DNA of 34,519 nt, taken from positions 1 through 34,519 of the IMG/VR virus record IMGVR_UViG_3300045738_002456, one strand, 5' to 3'. How positions within the stretch are numbered: the first letter of the stretch is position 1; every line of letters begins with the position of its first letter. The DNA is from a virus. Below the pieces are notes generated by a model. That model searched no databases and had not been told where the DNA came from. It saw nothing but the letters and a program-made list of their open reading frames with translations. Shown here in pieces: positions 1 through 6,631 of the stretch. A program made the position numbers and the translations under genes.

Positions 1-279
1 ATGACTGCCACCGAGACCCGCCACAGCATTTGCGACATCTGTGACGAACCGATCTCGATCACGGCGATCGCTGGACGCACCTGTTGGTGCGACGTCACAT
101 GGACGCACACCGAGGGCGCCTACTCCCCCAAGGGACACGCCGCCGTGCCCGAGGTGCGGTTCGTGATCGACGCGACCTGCCCCGGATGCAACTTCCCCGA
201 GATCGGATTCGCACCCGCTCGCGAGGAGTTCGTCTGCTCACGCTGCGGCCACACCCAAGAGACGAGGCCCGCAGCATGA
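1..279 (+). CDS. Small zinc-ribbon-like protein
   Basis: A 92-residue protein with four CxxC-type pairs: CDIC near residue 11, a central Cys pair, CPGC near residue 60 and CSRC near residue 79. This spacing suggests one or two zinc ribbons, possibly binding nucleic acid or a protein partner. The ATG is the first base of the window, so an upstream start or ribosome site cannot be assessed. The stop overlaps the next gene by ATGA, which suggests translational coupling. I do not recognise a specific family. Confidence 0.7.
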   Translation: MTATETRHSICDICDEPISITAIAGRTCWCDVTWTHTEGAYSPKGHAAVPEVRFVIDATCPGCNFPEIGFAPAREEFVCSRCGHTQETRPAA

Positions 280-626
280 CCACGCTGAGCGCCCATGCCG
301 AGGCCCCCAACCACCACACCCCACCGGCGTGCCCGTCCAACCAGGACGCGACCTGCATCTGCGGCGACACCCTCGCCGACCACCAGGTCAAGGACTACAA
401 GACCGTCGCCGACCTCGGCGACAGGTGCCCCGACTGGGCCGGCCACTTCACCCTGACCGGCGGCGAAACCCTCGACTGTCCTCACGTCGACGACTGCACC
501 GTCTGCGGCGTCACCATCTGCACCGAGCACTCGGACGAGTTCACTACCTGCGCCGACAGCAACCTCGAGGCCCACCACCTCGACTGTGCCCACCAGTGCA
601 CCTCCTGCGCGGAGACGAACCGATGA
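276..626 (+). CDS. Cys/His-rich small protein
   Basis: A 116-residue protein rich in Cys and His, with CICGD near residue 26, CPHVDDCTVC in the middle and a C-terminal HQCTSC, so it probably binds zinc. The ATG at 276 overlaps the previous stop by four bases, which is why I prefer it to an in-frame start at 84 lying inside the first gene. Its stop overlaps the next gene by ATGA. The function is unknown. Confidence 0.65.
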   Translation: MTTLSAHAEAPNHHTPPACPSNQDATCICGDTLADHQVKDYKTVADLGDRCPDWAGHFTLTGGETLDCPHVDDCTVCGVTICTEHSDEFTTCADSNLEAHHLDCAHQCTSCAETNR

Positions 627-805
627 GCGCCGGGATCAGCCTGCACGGCTCCACCCGTGCAGCGTTCGAAGCCGCCGAAACCGCGCACGAGACACGACTC
701 CTCGACCAGTACGTCGACGAGTACGGCGACGGCCCCGACATCGACCCCACCGAAGAAGCCGCCCTCGCCTACCTCGACGAGCGCTGGGGAGGCGAAGCAG
801 CATGA
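623..805 (+). CDS. Small acidic hypothetical protein
   Basis: A 60-residue acidic protein with no Cys cluster or membrane segment. It has a helical look (an Ala/Glu-rich N-terminal half and an EEAALAYLDERW segment near the end). It overlaps both neighbours by ATGA and belongs to the same early operon, just before the Cas4/RecB-like nuclease. No family is recognised. Gene calling rests on the overlap pattern and G/C-ending codons. Confidence 0.6.
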   Translation: MSAGISLHGSTRAAFEAAETAHETRLLDQYVDEYGDGPDIDPTEEAALAYLDERWGGEAA

Positions 806-1869
806 CCGACACCACCCACGACATGCCCCTACCCGACGGCCCGGCCATGCTCGACAGCCCCGAGGTCCCCATCCCCACTGACCGACCCATGGACCATAAG
901 ACCCAGCCGAAGAAGAAGGACAAGGGCCCCATTCCAGCCCGCCAGGGCAACGGATATTACGCGGACCATGTCACCGGCGACCGGCTCCGCTCTGTCACGA
1001 CCATCCTGTCCGGCGGTGTCCCGAAGCCCGCGCTCATGTTCTGGGCCGCGCAGGTGTGCACCGACTCCGCGATCGAGCACCTGCCCCAGCTGGTCGCCGC
1101 ATCCCGCGACCGCGAGCAGCTGCAGGAACTGGCCCGGTGGATCAAGCGGGCCCACACCAGGAAGAAGGACGAGCGCGCCGACGTCGGCTCGGCGGTGCAC
1201 ACCATCATCGAGTCCCGCCTGTTGGGTACCCCGATCCCCGAGGCGATCGAGGTCGGCGACCAGCTGGTCCGCCTCGACTCGGACGACCTGGCCCCGTTCG
1301 TGGTGCAGATCGACCGGTTCCTGTCCGACTGGCACCCAACGTTCACCGCGTCAGAGATGGTCGTCGCGAACCCCGCTCACGGGTACGCCGGGACGTTGGA
1401 CTTCATGATCCGGGCCGACGGCCTGATCGGTGACATGCTCCGCGCCGCCGGCTACTCGGTGGACCCGGACGGCGACGTCATGGGTGACACGAAGACCGGC
1501 GGCGACTGGGACCGGGCGACCTCGTCCGGCCACGTGCACGGGGTGTACCCCGAGGCGGGTCTACAGATGTCGGCCTACCGCAAGGGCACGACCGCTTGGT
1601 TGCGTGATGGTCAGCGTGTGCCGATGCCGCCGGCCGCTGAGGTCGGTGTCGTGCTGCACCTGCGGCCGGAGGGTTACCGGCTGTACCCGGCCCGGTGTGG
1701 GGACAGGGAGTACGCGTACTTCCGTCACGCGCAGATGGTCGATGAGTGGGCGTCGCGGGTCGCGTCGGCGAAGGCCGATGACCCGGTGATCGGTGCCCCG
1801 CTGGTGCTGCCGTGCTGCGACGGCTCCGGCTGCACCTCCTGCGAACACTCCGATGCGGCGGTGGCCTGA
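802..1869 (+). CDS. Cas4/RecB-like PD-(D/E)XK exonuclease
   Basis: A 355-residue phage nuclease of the RecB/Cas4 superfamily, expected to resect double-stranded DNA ends for recombination or replication. The motifs appear in the expected order. GSAVHTIIE near residue 130 carries the conserved His, and SEMVV near 184 gives an acidic residue. The catalytic core is GTLDF (Asp200) followed by GDTKTG (Asp229, Lys231), then LQMSAY (Gln255), the usual QxxxY element. The C terminus has a Cys group (CCDGSGCTSC) that could bind zinc or an iron-sulfur cluster, as in Cas4, though a full four-Cys Cas4 layout is not proven. The start overlaps the previous gene by ATGA. Base composition changes from C-rich to G-rich within the gene. 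Confidence 0.82.
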   Translation: MTDTTHDMPLPDGPAMLDSPEVPIPTDRPMDHKTQPKKKDKGPIPARQGNGYYADHVTGDRLRSVTTILSGGVPKPALMFWAAQVCTDSAIEHLPQLVAASRDREQLQELARWIKRAHTRKKDERADVGSAVHTIIESRLLGTPIPEAIEVGDQLVRLDSDDLAPFVVQIDRFLSDWHPTFTASEMVVANPAHGYAGTLDFMIRADGLIGDMLRAAGYSVDPDGDVMGDTKTGGDWDRATSSGHVHGVYPEAGLQMSAYRKGTTAWLRDGQRVPMPPAAEVGVVLHLRPEGYRLYPARCGDREYAYFRHAQMVDEWASRVASAKADDPVIGAPLVLPCCDGSGCTSCEHSDAAVA

Positions 1870-2093
1870 TGCGCACCGTTGCCACGTTCGACAAGAACCC
1901 CCGAACGACCGTCGAAATCGACATCCCCGACGACGTCGAGCCACTCGACCACGTCGCCCACGTGATCGCCCAGAACCTCGGCCTCTTGCGCTTCGAGGTG
2001 CAGATCGGCAACCACGGCGGATCCATCCGGTCTATCGGCGACTCCGGCCGCGGCCTCTCGTTCACGCTCACACCCAACTTGAAGGACTCCTGA
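1869..2093 (+). CDS. Small hypothetical protein between nuclease and gp3-like gene
   Basis: A 74-residue protein whose ATG shares TGATG with the nuclease stop. It looks like a compact alternating strand/helix fold with no Cys or membrane segment. Its tight placement between the RecB-like nuclease and the gp3-like gene suggests a role in the same DNA-processing module, but nothing in the sequence gives a function. Confidence 0.65.
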   Translation: MRTVATFDKNPRTTVEIDIPDDVEPLDHVAHVIAQNLGLLRFEVQIGNHGGSIRSIGDSGRGLSFTLTPNLKDS

Positions 2094-2094
2094 C

Positions 2095-3213
2095 ATGCCC
2101 ATCTCGCCCATCACCCTGCAGCGCAGGCAGGCCGAACTCGGCCGCATCCGACTCGGCCAGCAGATCACCGGCACCAGCAAGGCCGGCAAGACCTACACCC
2201 GACCTGCCAAGCTCGACCGCTTCCGCTTCACCAGCGTGTCCGAGCAGTACATCCGCGACCTCGCCGACCTCTACGGCGGCGAGGCGCAGACCTGGGACAA
2301 CAACGGCATCCCCTCCTGGGAGGTAGTCACCACCGCCACCTCTATCCCCGTCATCGTCGTCAAGGGCGGCCTGTCCCAGTGGATGGAGACCTGGTCCGGC
2401 GGCGGATGCATCCACCGGTGCGACGGACAGCAGCTCGTCGACGGGACACCCTGCGAGCAGGACACCGCCACCATCACCATCAAGGGGAAGACCTACACCG
2501 CGCACGAGGTGGCCAAGCCCACCACCCGCCTGTCCGTCATGCTCCCCGAACTCGACGCGATCGGCGTGTTCCGCATGGAGTCCCACGGCTGGAACGCCGC
2601 CGCCGAGATCCCCGCCGTCGCCGAGCTCGCCCAGTTCGTCGGCGACCTCGTCCCCGCCGTCCTCCACCTCGTCGAGCGCCGCACGATCAAGGACGGCGAG
2701 ACGTCCCGGTTCGTCGTCCCCGTCCTCGACCTCAAGATCGGCGCCCAGAAGCTCCGCGAGGTCGTCGCCGCCGCGTCCGGCATGAACGAGCTCGAGGCAC
2801 CGGCCCAGTCCGGTGCGCCCGCGATCGAGGGGGCCCGGCCCGATTATGTCGCCCTCGCAGACGACGCCACCACCGTCGAGGAGGTCCGCGGAATCTGGAA
2901 GGACGCCCAAGCCGCCGGCCACCTGGACAACACGCTCAAGGCGCACCTGACGGCACGCTCCAAGGAGGTCGCCCCCGAACCGACTTCCGAACCGGACCCG
3001 TCCACCGACGAGGTGATCGACGCCGAACCGCTCGACGAGGACGTGCAGGCCGCCTGGCAGAAGTGCCTGACCGTGGGCGGCGAGCTCGGGATCAGCCTGT
3101 ACGACCTCGAGGACATGTTCGCCGAGGCAAACGACGGGCTGTCGTCGGTCGACGCGACCGCCGAGCAGATGGGCGCGTTCCTCACCGACCTGCAGAAGCG
3201 GCAGGCCGCGTGA
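2095..3213 (+). CDS. phiC31 gp3-like (recombination directionality factor family) protein
   Basis: A 372-residue protein matching the family of phiC31 gp3, often labelled 'hydrolase or metal-binding protein' in actinobacteria. Recognisable elements are RRQAELGRIRLG near residue 10, RPAKLDRFRFTS near 37, a WSGGGCIHRCDG motif near 100 with Cys105 and Cys109 plus Cys120 as likely metal ligands, and TRLSVMLPELDAIGVFR near 144. phiC31 gp3 converts its serine integrase to excision. Here the only integrase in the window is a tyrosine recombinase, so a directionality role is doubtful and a replication or recombination role fits the neighbours better. Residues beyond about 250 form an acidic, Pro-rich linker and a helical C-terminal tail, which makes the protein longer than gp3 (about 240 residues). 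Family assignment is from memory of the motifs. Confidence 0.72.
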   Translation: MPISPITLQRRQAELGRIRLGQQITGTSKAGKTYTRPAKLDRFRFTSVSEQYIRDLADLYGGEAQTWDNNGIPSWEVVTTATSIPVIVVKGGLSQWMETWSGGGCIHRCDGQQLVDGTPCEQDTATITIKGKTYTAHEVAKPTTRLSVMLPELDAIGVFRMESHGWNAAAEIPAVAELAQFVGDLVPAVLHLVERRTIKDGETSRFVVPVLDLKIGAQKLREVVAAASGMNELEAPAQSGAPAIEGARPDYVALADDATTVEEVRGIWKDAQAAGHLDNTLKAHLTARSKEVAPEPTSEPDPSTDEVIDAEPLDEDVQAAWQKCLTVGGELGISLYDLEDMFAEANDGLSSVDATAEQMGAFLTDLQKRQAA

Positions 3214-3362
3214 TGGCCGACTTGGGCCCCGCGTGGTCCCCCACCGGCCGCCACGCCGCCACCTACGACGACGGCGCGTACCGGCACGACATGGCCCTCG
3301 CGTTCTTCCCGTCCCTCGACAACCCGCCCCGCCACCGCCAAGACCAGGAGCACACCTCATGA
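3213..3362 (+). CDS. Very small hypothetical protein
   Basis: A 49-residue protein whose ATG shares TGATG with the gp3-like gene and whose stop overlaps the exonuclease gene by ATGA. It is basic at the C terminus (RHRQDQEH), with an aromatic-rich middle (ALAFFPSL). No family is recognised. The double overlap is the main reason to accept it. Confidence 0.55.
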   Translation: MADLGPAWSPTGRHAATYDDGAYRHDMALAFFPSLDNPPRHRQDQEHTS

Positions 3363-4102
3363 GCTGGCACGAGCAGACCGCCTATGCAGCGGACGCAGAA
3401 TCCACCGGGGTCAACGTCCTGACCGACCGGATCGTCACCTTCACCGTCGTCAAGCTCGTCACCAACGCCGAACCCGTCTCCCGGAACTGGCTCATCAACC
3501 CCGGCGTCCCCATCCCCGAATCGGCCACCGCGGTGCACGGCATCACCACCGAGCACGCCACCACCAAGGGTCGGGACCCCGCCGAGGCGCTCGAGGAGAT
3601 CGCCGCCACCGTCACCGGTGTCATGCGCTCTGGGCACCCGCTCGTGTTCTTCAACGCTGCCTACGATCTGTCGATCCTCGAGGCCGAGCTGCGTCGCCAC
3701 GACCTGCCGTCACTGCACGACCGGGTCGGCGTCGAGCACTGGCACACGATCATTGACCCGTTCGTCCTCGGGAAGGGCATCGACACCCGGGACCGGAACT
3801 TCCGCAAGGGCCGCAAGTACAAGCTCCCCGACCTCTGCGAGCGGTATCAGGTCCACTTCGTCGAGTCCCACGACGCGTTGGCCGACGCGACGGGCGCGGG
3901 ACGCCTGGCACGGAAGATCGGCGAGCGCGACGCGGTCGGCGACATGGGGCCGGCGGCGTTGCATCAGCTGCAGGTGACGTGGAGGCGTGAGATGTGCAAG
4001 AGCCTGCGGGAGTACTTCGACTCCCACGGGATCGAGCACGACGGCGTCGACGGCGGGTGGCCCCTGCACACGGCCCTGCAGGCCCAGGCGGTGTCGGCAT
4101 GA
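3359..4102 (+). CDS. DnaQ-like DEDDh 3'-5' exonuclease
   Basis: A 247-residue exonuclease of the RNase H-like DnaQ superfamily. All five DEDDh residues are visible: Asp12 and Glu14 in AADAESTG, Asp103 in FNAAYDLSIL, and His171 with Asp176 in SHDALADATGA. AVHGITTEHA near residue 58 is the usual second-helix signature. Such enzymes remove 3' nucleotides for proofreading or single-strand trimming. No DNA polymerase is encoded nearby, so it may act with host polymerase or in recombination. The start at 3359 overlaps the previous stop by ATGA and removes a poor N-terminal extension that an upstream start would add. Confidence 0.88.
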   Translation: MSWHEQTAYAADAESTGVNVLTDRIVTFTVVKLVTNAEPVSRNWLINPGVPIPESATAVHGITTEHATTKGRDPAEALEEIAATVTGVMRSGHPLVFFNAAYDLSILEAELRRHDLPSLHDRVGVEHWHTIIDPFVLGKGIDTRDRNFRKGRKYKLPDLCERYQVHFVESHDALADATGAGRLARKIGERDAVGDMGPAALHQLQVTWRREMCKSLREYFDSHGIEHDGVDGGWPLHTALQAQAVSA

Positions 4103-4701
4103 GCCTCTACACGATCAAGCCGCTCGACGACCGGACCGGCTTCAAGGGGCAGCGACGACAGTCCCCATTCGAGTCCTCGTGGACCAGCACCCGCGAACTG
4201 CTCGCGCGCGAACTGCGCCAGCTGCACGCACGCAACGTCATCCTCGAGGTCGATGTGCTGCCCGGGCAGATCCGCCTCGACGGCGAGCTCTATGCCGCTG
4301 CCAAGGTCCAGAGCCCGGCCGTCCGGCTGCACTTCGACACGAACGACGGCCACGTCTCGTTCCCGGCCGACCGGTTCACCGGGTGGCAGGACAACGTTCG
4401 TGCGATCGCACTGGCCATGGAGGCCCTGCGCAAGATCGAGCGATACGGCATCGGCCGCGGGGACGAGCAGTACTCCGGGTTCCTGCAGCTCGAGGCCGGG
4501 CAAGGTGTGGCCCTCGGCGGCATGGCTCGCGACCAAGCAGAGCGGGCGCTCGCGGAGTGGGGCGGACCGTTCGAGAGCCCCGCAGGAATGCGGGTCGCGT
4601 ACCGCCGGGCTCGTGCAGCAGCACACCCGGACCGTTCAGGTGATCGCTCGGCGTGGGAGCTCGTCGAGAACGCCGCCCGCGTGCTGGGGCTGACGTCATG
4701 A
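4099..4701 (+). CDS. Phage protein with C-terminal J-domain-like HPD motif
   Basis: A 200-residue protein. The N-terminal part (about 1-120) is a mixed alpha/beta region of unknown family, with LHFDTNDGHVSFPADRF near its centre. The last 60 residues contain YRRARAAAHPDRSGD with HPD at 176-178, followed by a helix (WELVENAARVLG). That is the layout of helix II, HPD loop and helix III in DnaJ proteins, which stimulate DnaK ATPase. The match is short and could be coincidental. It overlaps neighbours by ATGA on both sides. If real, the motif suggests recruitment of host DnaK to a replication complex. Confidence 0.55.
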   Translation: MSLYTIKPLDDRTGFKGQRRQSPFESSWTSTRELLARELRQLHARNVILEVDVLPGQIRLDGELYAAAKVQSPAVRLHFDTNDGHVSFPADRFTGWQDNVRAIALAMEALRKIERYGIGRGDEQYSGFLQLEAGQGVALGGMARDQAERALAEWGGPFESPAGMRVAYRRARAAAHPDRSGDRSAWELVENAARVLGLTS

Positions 4702-4883
4702 TCACCGCCCTCGTCCTCCTCCCCGCGCCGCTGTTCCTGGTCTGGCTCGGCCGCCAGATCATGCGCCAGGCCGACGTCGACGACTTCATCAACCGGCACA
4801 TGCCCGCCGCCGGGACGGTCGACGACACCATCCCCGGCCCCGGCCCCATGGCACGCACCGACAGGAAGGTCACCCACCCATGA
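4698..4883 (+). CDS. Small single-pass membrane protein
   Basis: A 61-residue protein with one N-terminal hydrophobic segment (ITALVLLPAPLFLVWLG, residues 2-18) followed by a polar tail of about 40 residues. A single-pass inner-membrane protein with a cytoplasmic tail is the simplest reading. It overlaps both neighbours by ATGA. No family is recognised. Confidence 0.6.
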   Translation: MITALVLLPAPLFLVWLGRQIMRQADVDDFINRHMPAAGTVDDTIPGPGPMARTDRKVTHP

Positions 4884-5158
4884 CCACCACCCCCACCGCG
4901 GCACCCGCCGTCACCACCATCGACCACCTCGACTTCGACGCGATCTGCCACGTCCGCAACCGCCGCATCCGCTGCGAGCAGACCGCCGACTGGTGGGTCA
5001 TCGCCCGCGCACACTGCCGCCCCGACGCGACCGTGCAGGGCTTCTGGTGCGACGAGCACTACGCCCAAGTCATGGCCGGGACCATGTACCGCTGCACGCG
5101 CTGCGGCGAACCGCACCAGGTGATGTCGCTCATCATCCGAACCGAGCGCATCCGATGA
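4880..5158 (+). CDS. Zinc-ribbon-like protein
   Basis: A 92-residue protein with Cys at about residues 23 and 33, a CRPD Cys near 46, CDEHY near 58 and a C-terminal CTRCGEPH. The FWCDEHY pattern resembles small actinophage zinc-binding proteins of unknown role. It overlaps both neighbours by ATGA, placing it immediately before the Holliday-junction-resolvase-like gene. Confidence 0.65.
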   Translation: MTTTPTAAPAVTTIDHLDFDAICHVRNRRIRCEQTADWWVIARAHCRPDATVQGFWCDEHYAQVMAGTMYRCTRCGEPHQVMSLIIRTERIR

Positions 5159-5520
5159 CCCGCAACCGCGCCTCCGCCAAAGCCGCCGGCGCCCGCTTCG
5201 AACGCCACATCGCCGACACCCTCGCCGAACACGTCGACGACCGCATCGACCGCCGCGTCAAGACCGGCGCCAAAGACCGCGGCGACATAGCCGGCATCCG
5301 CCACATGGGCCACCGCGTCGTCATCGAGTGCAAAGACACCTCCCGCACCGAGCTCAGCGTCTGGACCACCGAGGCCGAGATCGAACGCGGCAACGACGAC
5401 GCCCTCGCCGGCCTCGTCGTCCACAAGCGCCGCGGCCACGGCGACCCCCTCGACCAGTACGTCACCTGCACCGTCCGCGACCTCGTCGCCCTCCTCACCG
5501 GGACGAGGGTCGATCGCTGA
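5155..5520 (+). CDS. PD-(D/E)XK nuclease, Holliday-junction-resolvase-like
   Basis: A 121-residue nuclease with a basic N terminus, FERHIADTLAEH near residue 15, then KTGAKDRGDIAGI (Asp44) and HRVVIECKD (Glu58, Lys60). This is the compact PD-(D/E)XK core seen in phage and archaeal Holliday junction resolvases and related VRR-type nucleases. It probably resolves branched DNA during replication or before packaging. Length fits the family (about 120-140 residues). The exact substrate cannot be told from sequence. From here to about 7900 the + strand becomes strikingly C-rich and G-poor. Confidence 0.78.
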   Translation: MTRNRASAKAAGARFERHIADTLAEHVDDRIDRRVKTGAKDRGDIAGIRHMGHRVVIECKDTSRTELSVWTTEAEIERGNDDALAGLVVHKRRGHGDPLDQYVTCTVRDLVALLTGTRVDR

Positions 5521-5696
5521 TGCCCCGCCCACGCCCCCACCACCCCACGCGCACCGCACACTGCGCGGGCTGCGGCCACAAGGGCCGCACCGAGGCATCC
5601 GTCTACATCTGCCGCCGCTGCAGCGACCACAACGCCCTGCTCGACGGGACCTGGCGCCGCCGCGGCCTCATCCAACGATGGGAGCCAGCCGCATGA
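5520..5696 (+). CDS. Very small zinc-ribbon protein
   Basis: A 58-residue basic protein with HCAGCGHKG near residue 14 and ICRRCSDH near residue 30, a four-Cys zinc ribbon with 13-16 residues between knuckles. Its ATG shares TGATG with the resolvase stop. A nucleic-acid-binding role is plausible from its charge, but no function is known. Confidence 0.65.
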   Translation: MPRPRPHHPTRTAHCAGCGHKGRTEASVYICRRCSDHNALLDGTWRRRGLIQRWEPAA

Positions 5697-5995
5697 GCGC
5701 ACTGCAGCTCGAGCTCCCGGGCCTCACCCTCGAGGTCCGCCCCACGACGGCCATGCGCGACGGAAGCCAACGGATCTTCCAGTGCGCCCAGTGCGGAACC
5801 GTCGTCGTCCAGACCGGCCGCCACGACCTCGGCCCCTGCCCCTCCTGCCAGGCCACCACCTGGTGGCGCCAGCGCCTACCCCTCGCTGGCCTCCACGAAT
5901 CCGCACTCGCCCGCTACGAGCTCGACGACGACGGCGAACCCACCGAGGTCTGGCCCCGCATCACCACCGTCCACCCCACCAGCGGGCTCCTATGA
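5693..5995 (+). CDS. Zinc-ribbon protein
   Basis: A 100-residue protein with CAQCG and CPSC knuckles (near residues 31 and 48) flanking GRHDLGP. A C-terminal region without Cys follows. The ATG at 5693 overlaps the upstream stop by four bases and is preferred over the ATG at 5678 inside the preceding gene. The function is unknown. Confidence 0.65.
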   Translation: MSALQLELPGLTLEVRPTTAMRDGSQRIFQCAQCGTVVVQTGRHDLGPCPSCQATTWWRQRLPLAGLHESALARYELDDDGEPTEVWPRITTVHPTSGLL

Positions 5996-6204
5996 CCTGC
6001 CCCGACTGCGGCGCCGACGTCATCCACACCCCCACCCGACTCCTCGACCCCCGCCGCTCCCGCGTCGGCCGCTACCTCCCCGACAACACCGAAATCACCC
6101 CCAACGAACTCCGCCAAGGCGTCCGCGCCCACCACCTCCACCACTGCCAACCCGGCACCACACCACCCGCAACACCCGCACCCGAACAGCAACCACTGTT
6201 CTAA
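5992..6204 (+). CDS. Small CxxC protein
   Basis: A 70-residue protein beginning MTCPDCGADV, with a second metal-ligand candidate in RAHHLHHC near residue 46. A single zinc site made from the CPDC pair plus His/Cys is plausible. The tail is Pro/Thr-rich. It starts by ATGA overlap and is followed by a 19-bp gap with a good ribosome site (AAGGAG) for the next gene, so translational coupling is broken here. Confidence 0.6.
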   Translation: MTCPDCGADVIHTPTRLLDPRRSRVGRYLPDNTEITPNELRQGVRAHHLHHCQPGTTPPATPAPEQQPLF

Positions 6205-6223
6205 CCCCACCAAGGAGCACCAC

Positions 6224-6556
6224 ATGACCACCAAGATCACCAGCACCCTGCCCAAGTCCGACGAGACCAACGGCCTCAACCACATCACCGCCGACCTCTG
6301 CGACGACCCCCAGAGCCTCCACGTCGCGATCGTCGTCCTCGACTGCGCCCAGATCACCACCGACATCGACACCGGCGAGTCCATCCCCACCGCCCGCATC
6401 CGCCGCGTCGAAGTCATCGACCGCCCCGAGGACAAGAAACGACTCGGCGACCTCGCCACCAGGGCCTTCGAGACCCGCACCGGCGCCACCGTCCTACCCC
6501 TCGAGCTCGAGGACGAACTCCGCGCAGCCTTCGGCGACACCGACACCGACGACTGA
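6224..6556 (+). CDS. Conserved-looking phage protein of unknown function
   Basis: A 110-residue acidic protein with AAGGAG about 8 bases before its ATG, suggesting stronger expression than the coupled genes upstream. The central part (HVAIVVLDCAQITTDIDTGE, then PTARIRRVEVID) looks like a beta-rich domain followed by a helix with an EDKKRLGDLATRAFETRTG stretch. I have seen this layout in actinophage early genes but cannot attach a function. Codons are strongly C-ending, like the neighbouring helicase. Confidence 0.65.
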   Translation: MTTKITSTLPKSDETNGLNHITADLCDDPQSLHVAIVVLDCAQITTDIDTGESIPTARIRRVEVIDRPEDKKRLGDLATRAFETRTGATVLPLELEDELRAAFGDTDTDD

Positions 6557-6576
6557 CAGCACCACCGCGGCAACGC

Positions 6577-6607
6577 GCCCGGGCAGGCAACGACGACCAG
6601 CCCGGGC
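6577..6607. repeat. Paired GCCCGGGC palindromes upstream of helicase
   Basis: Two copies of the 8-bp palindrome GCCCGGGC (6577-6584 and 6600-6607) with start-to-start spacing of 23 bp lie in the 75-bp gap before the helicase gene. Two equal palindromes about two helical turns apart could form an operator or a hairpin. In a high-GC genome this could also be chance. Confidence 0.4.
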
Positions 6608-6631
6608 CCACCACCCCCGAGGAAGGCACGG

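Noticed and set aside
84-275. In-frame upstream start for the second gene
   Set aside because: It would overlap the first gene over most of its length with an Arg-rich shadow translation. The ATG at 276 has the usual ATGA overlap.
2068-3360. Long minus-strand open frame opposite the gp3-like gene
   Set aside because: Gly/Leu/Val-rich shadow translation typical of high-GC DNA, opposite a gene with clear family motifs.
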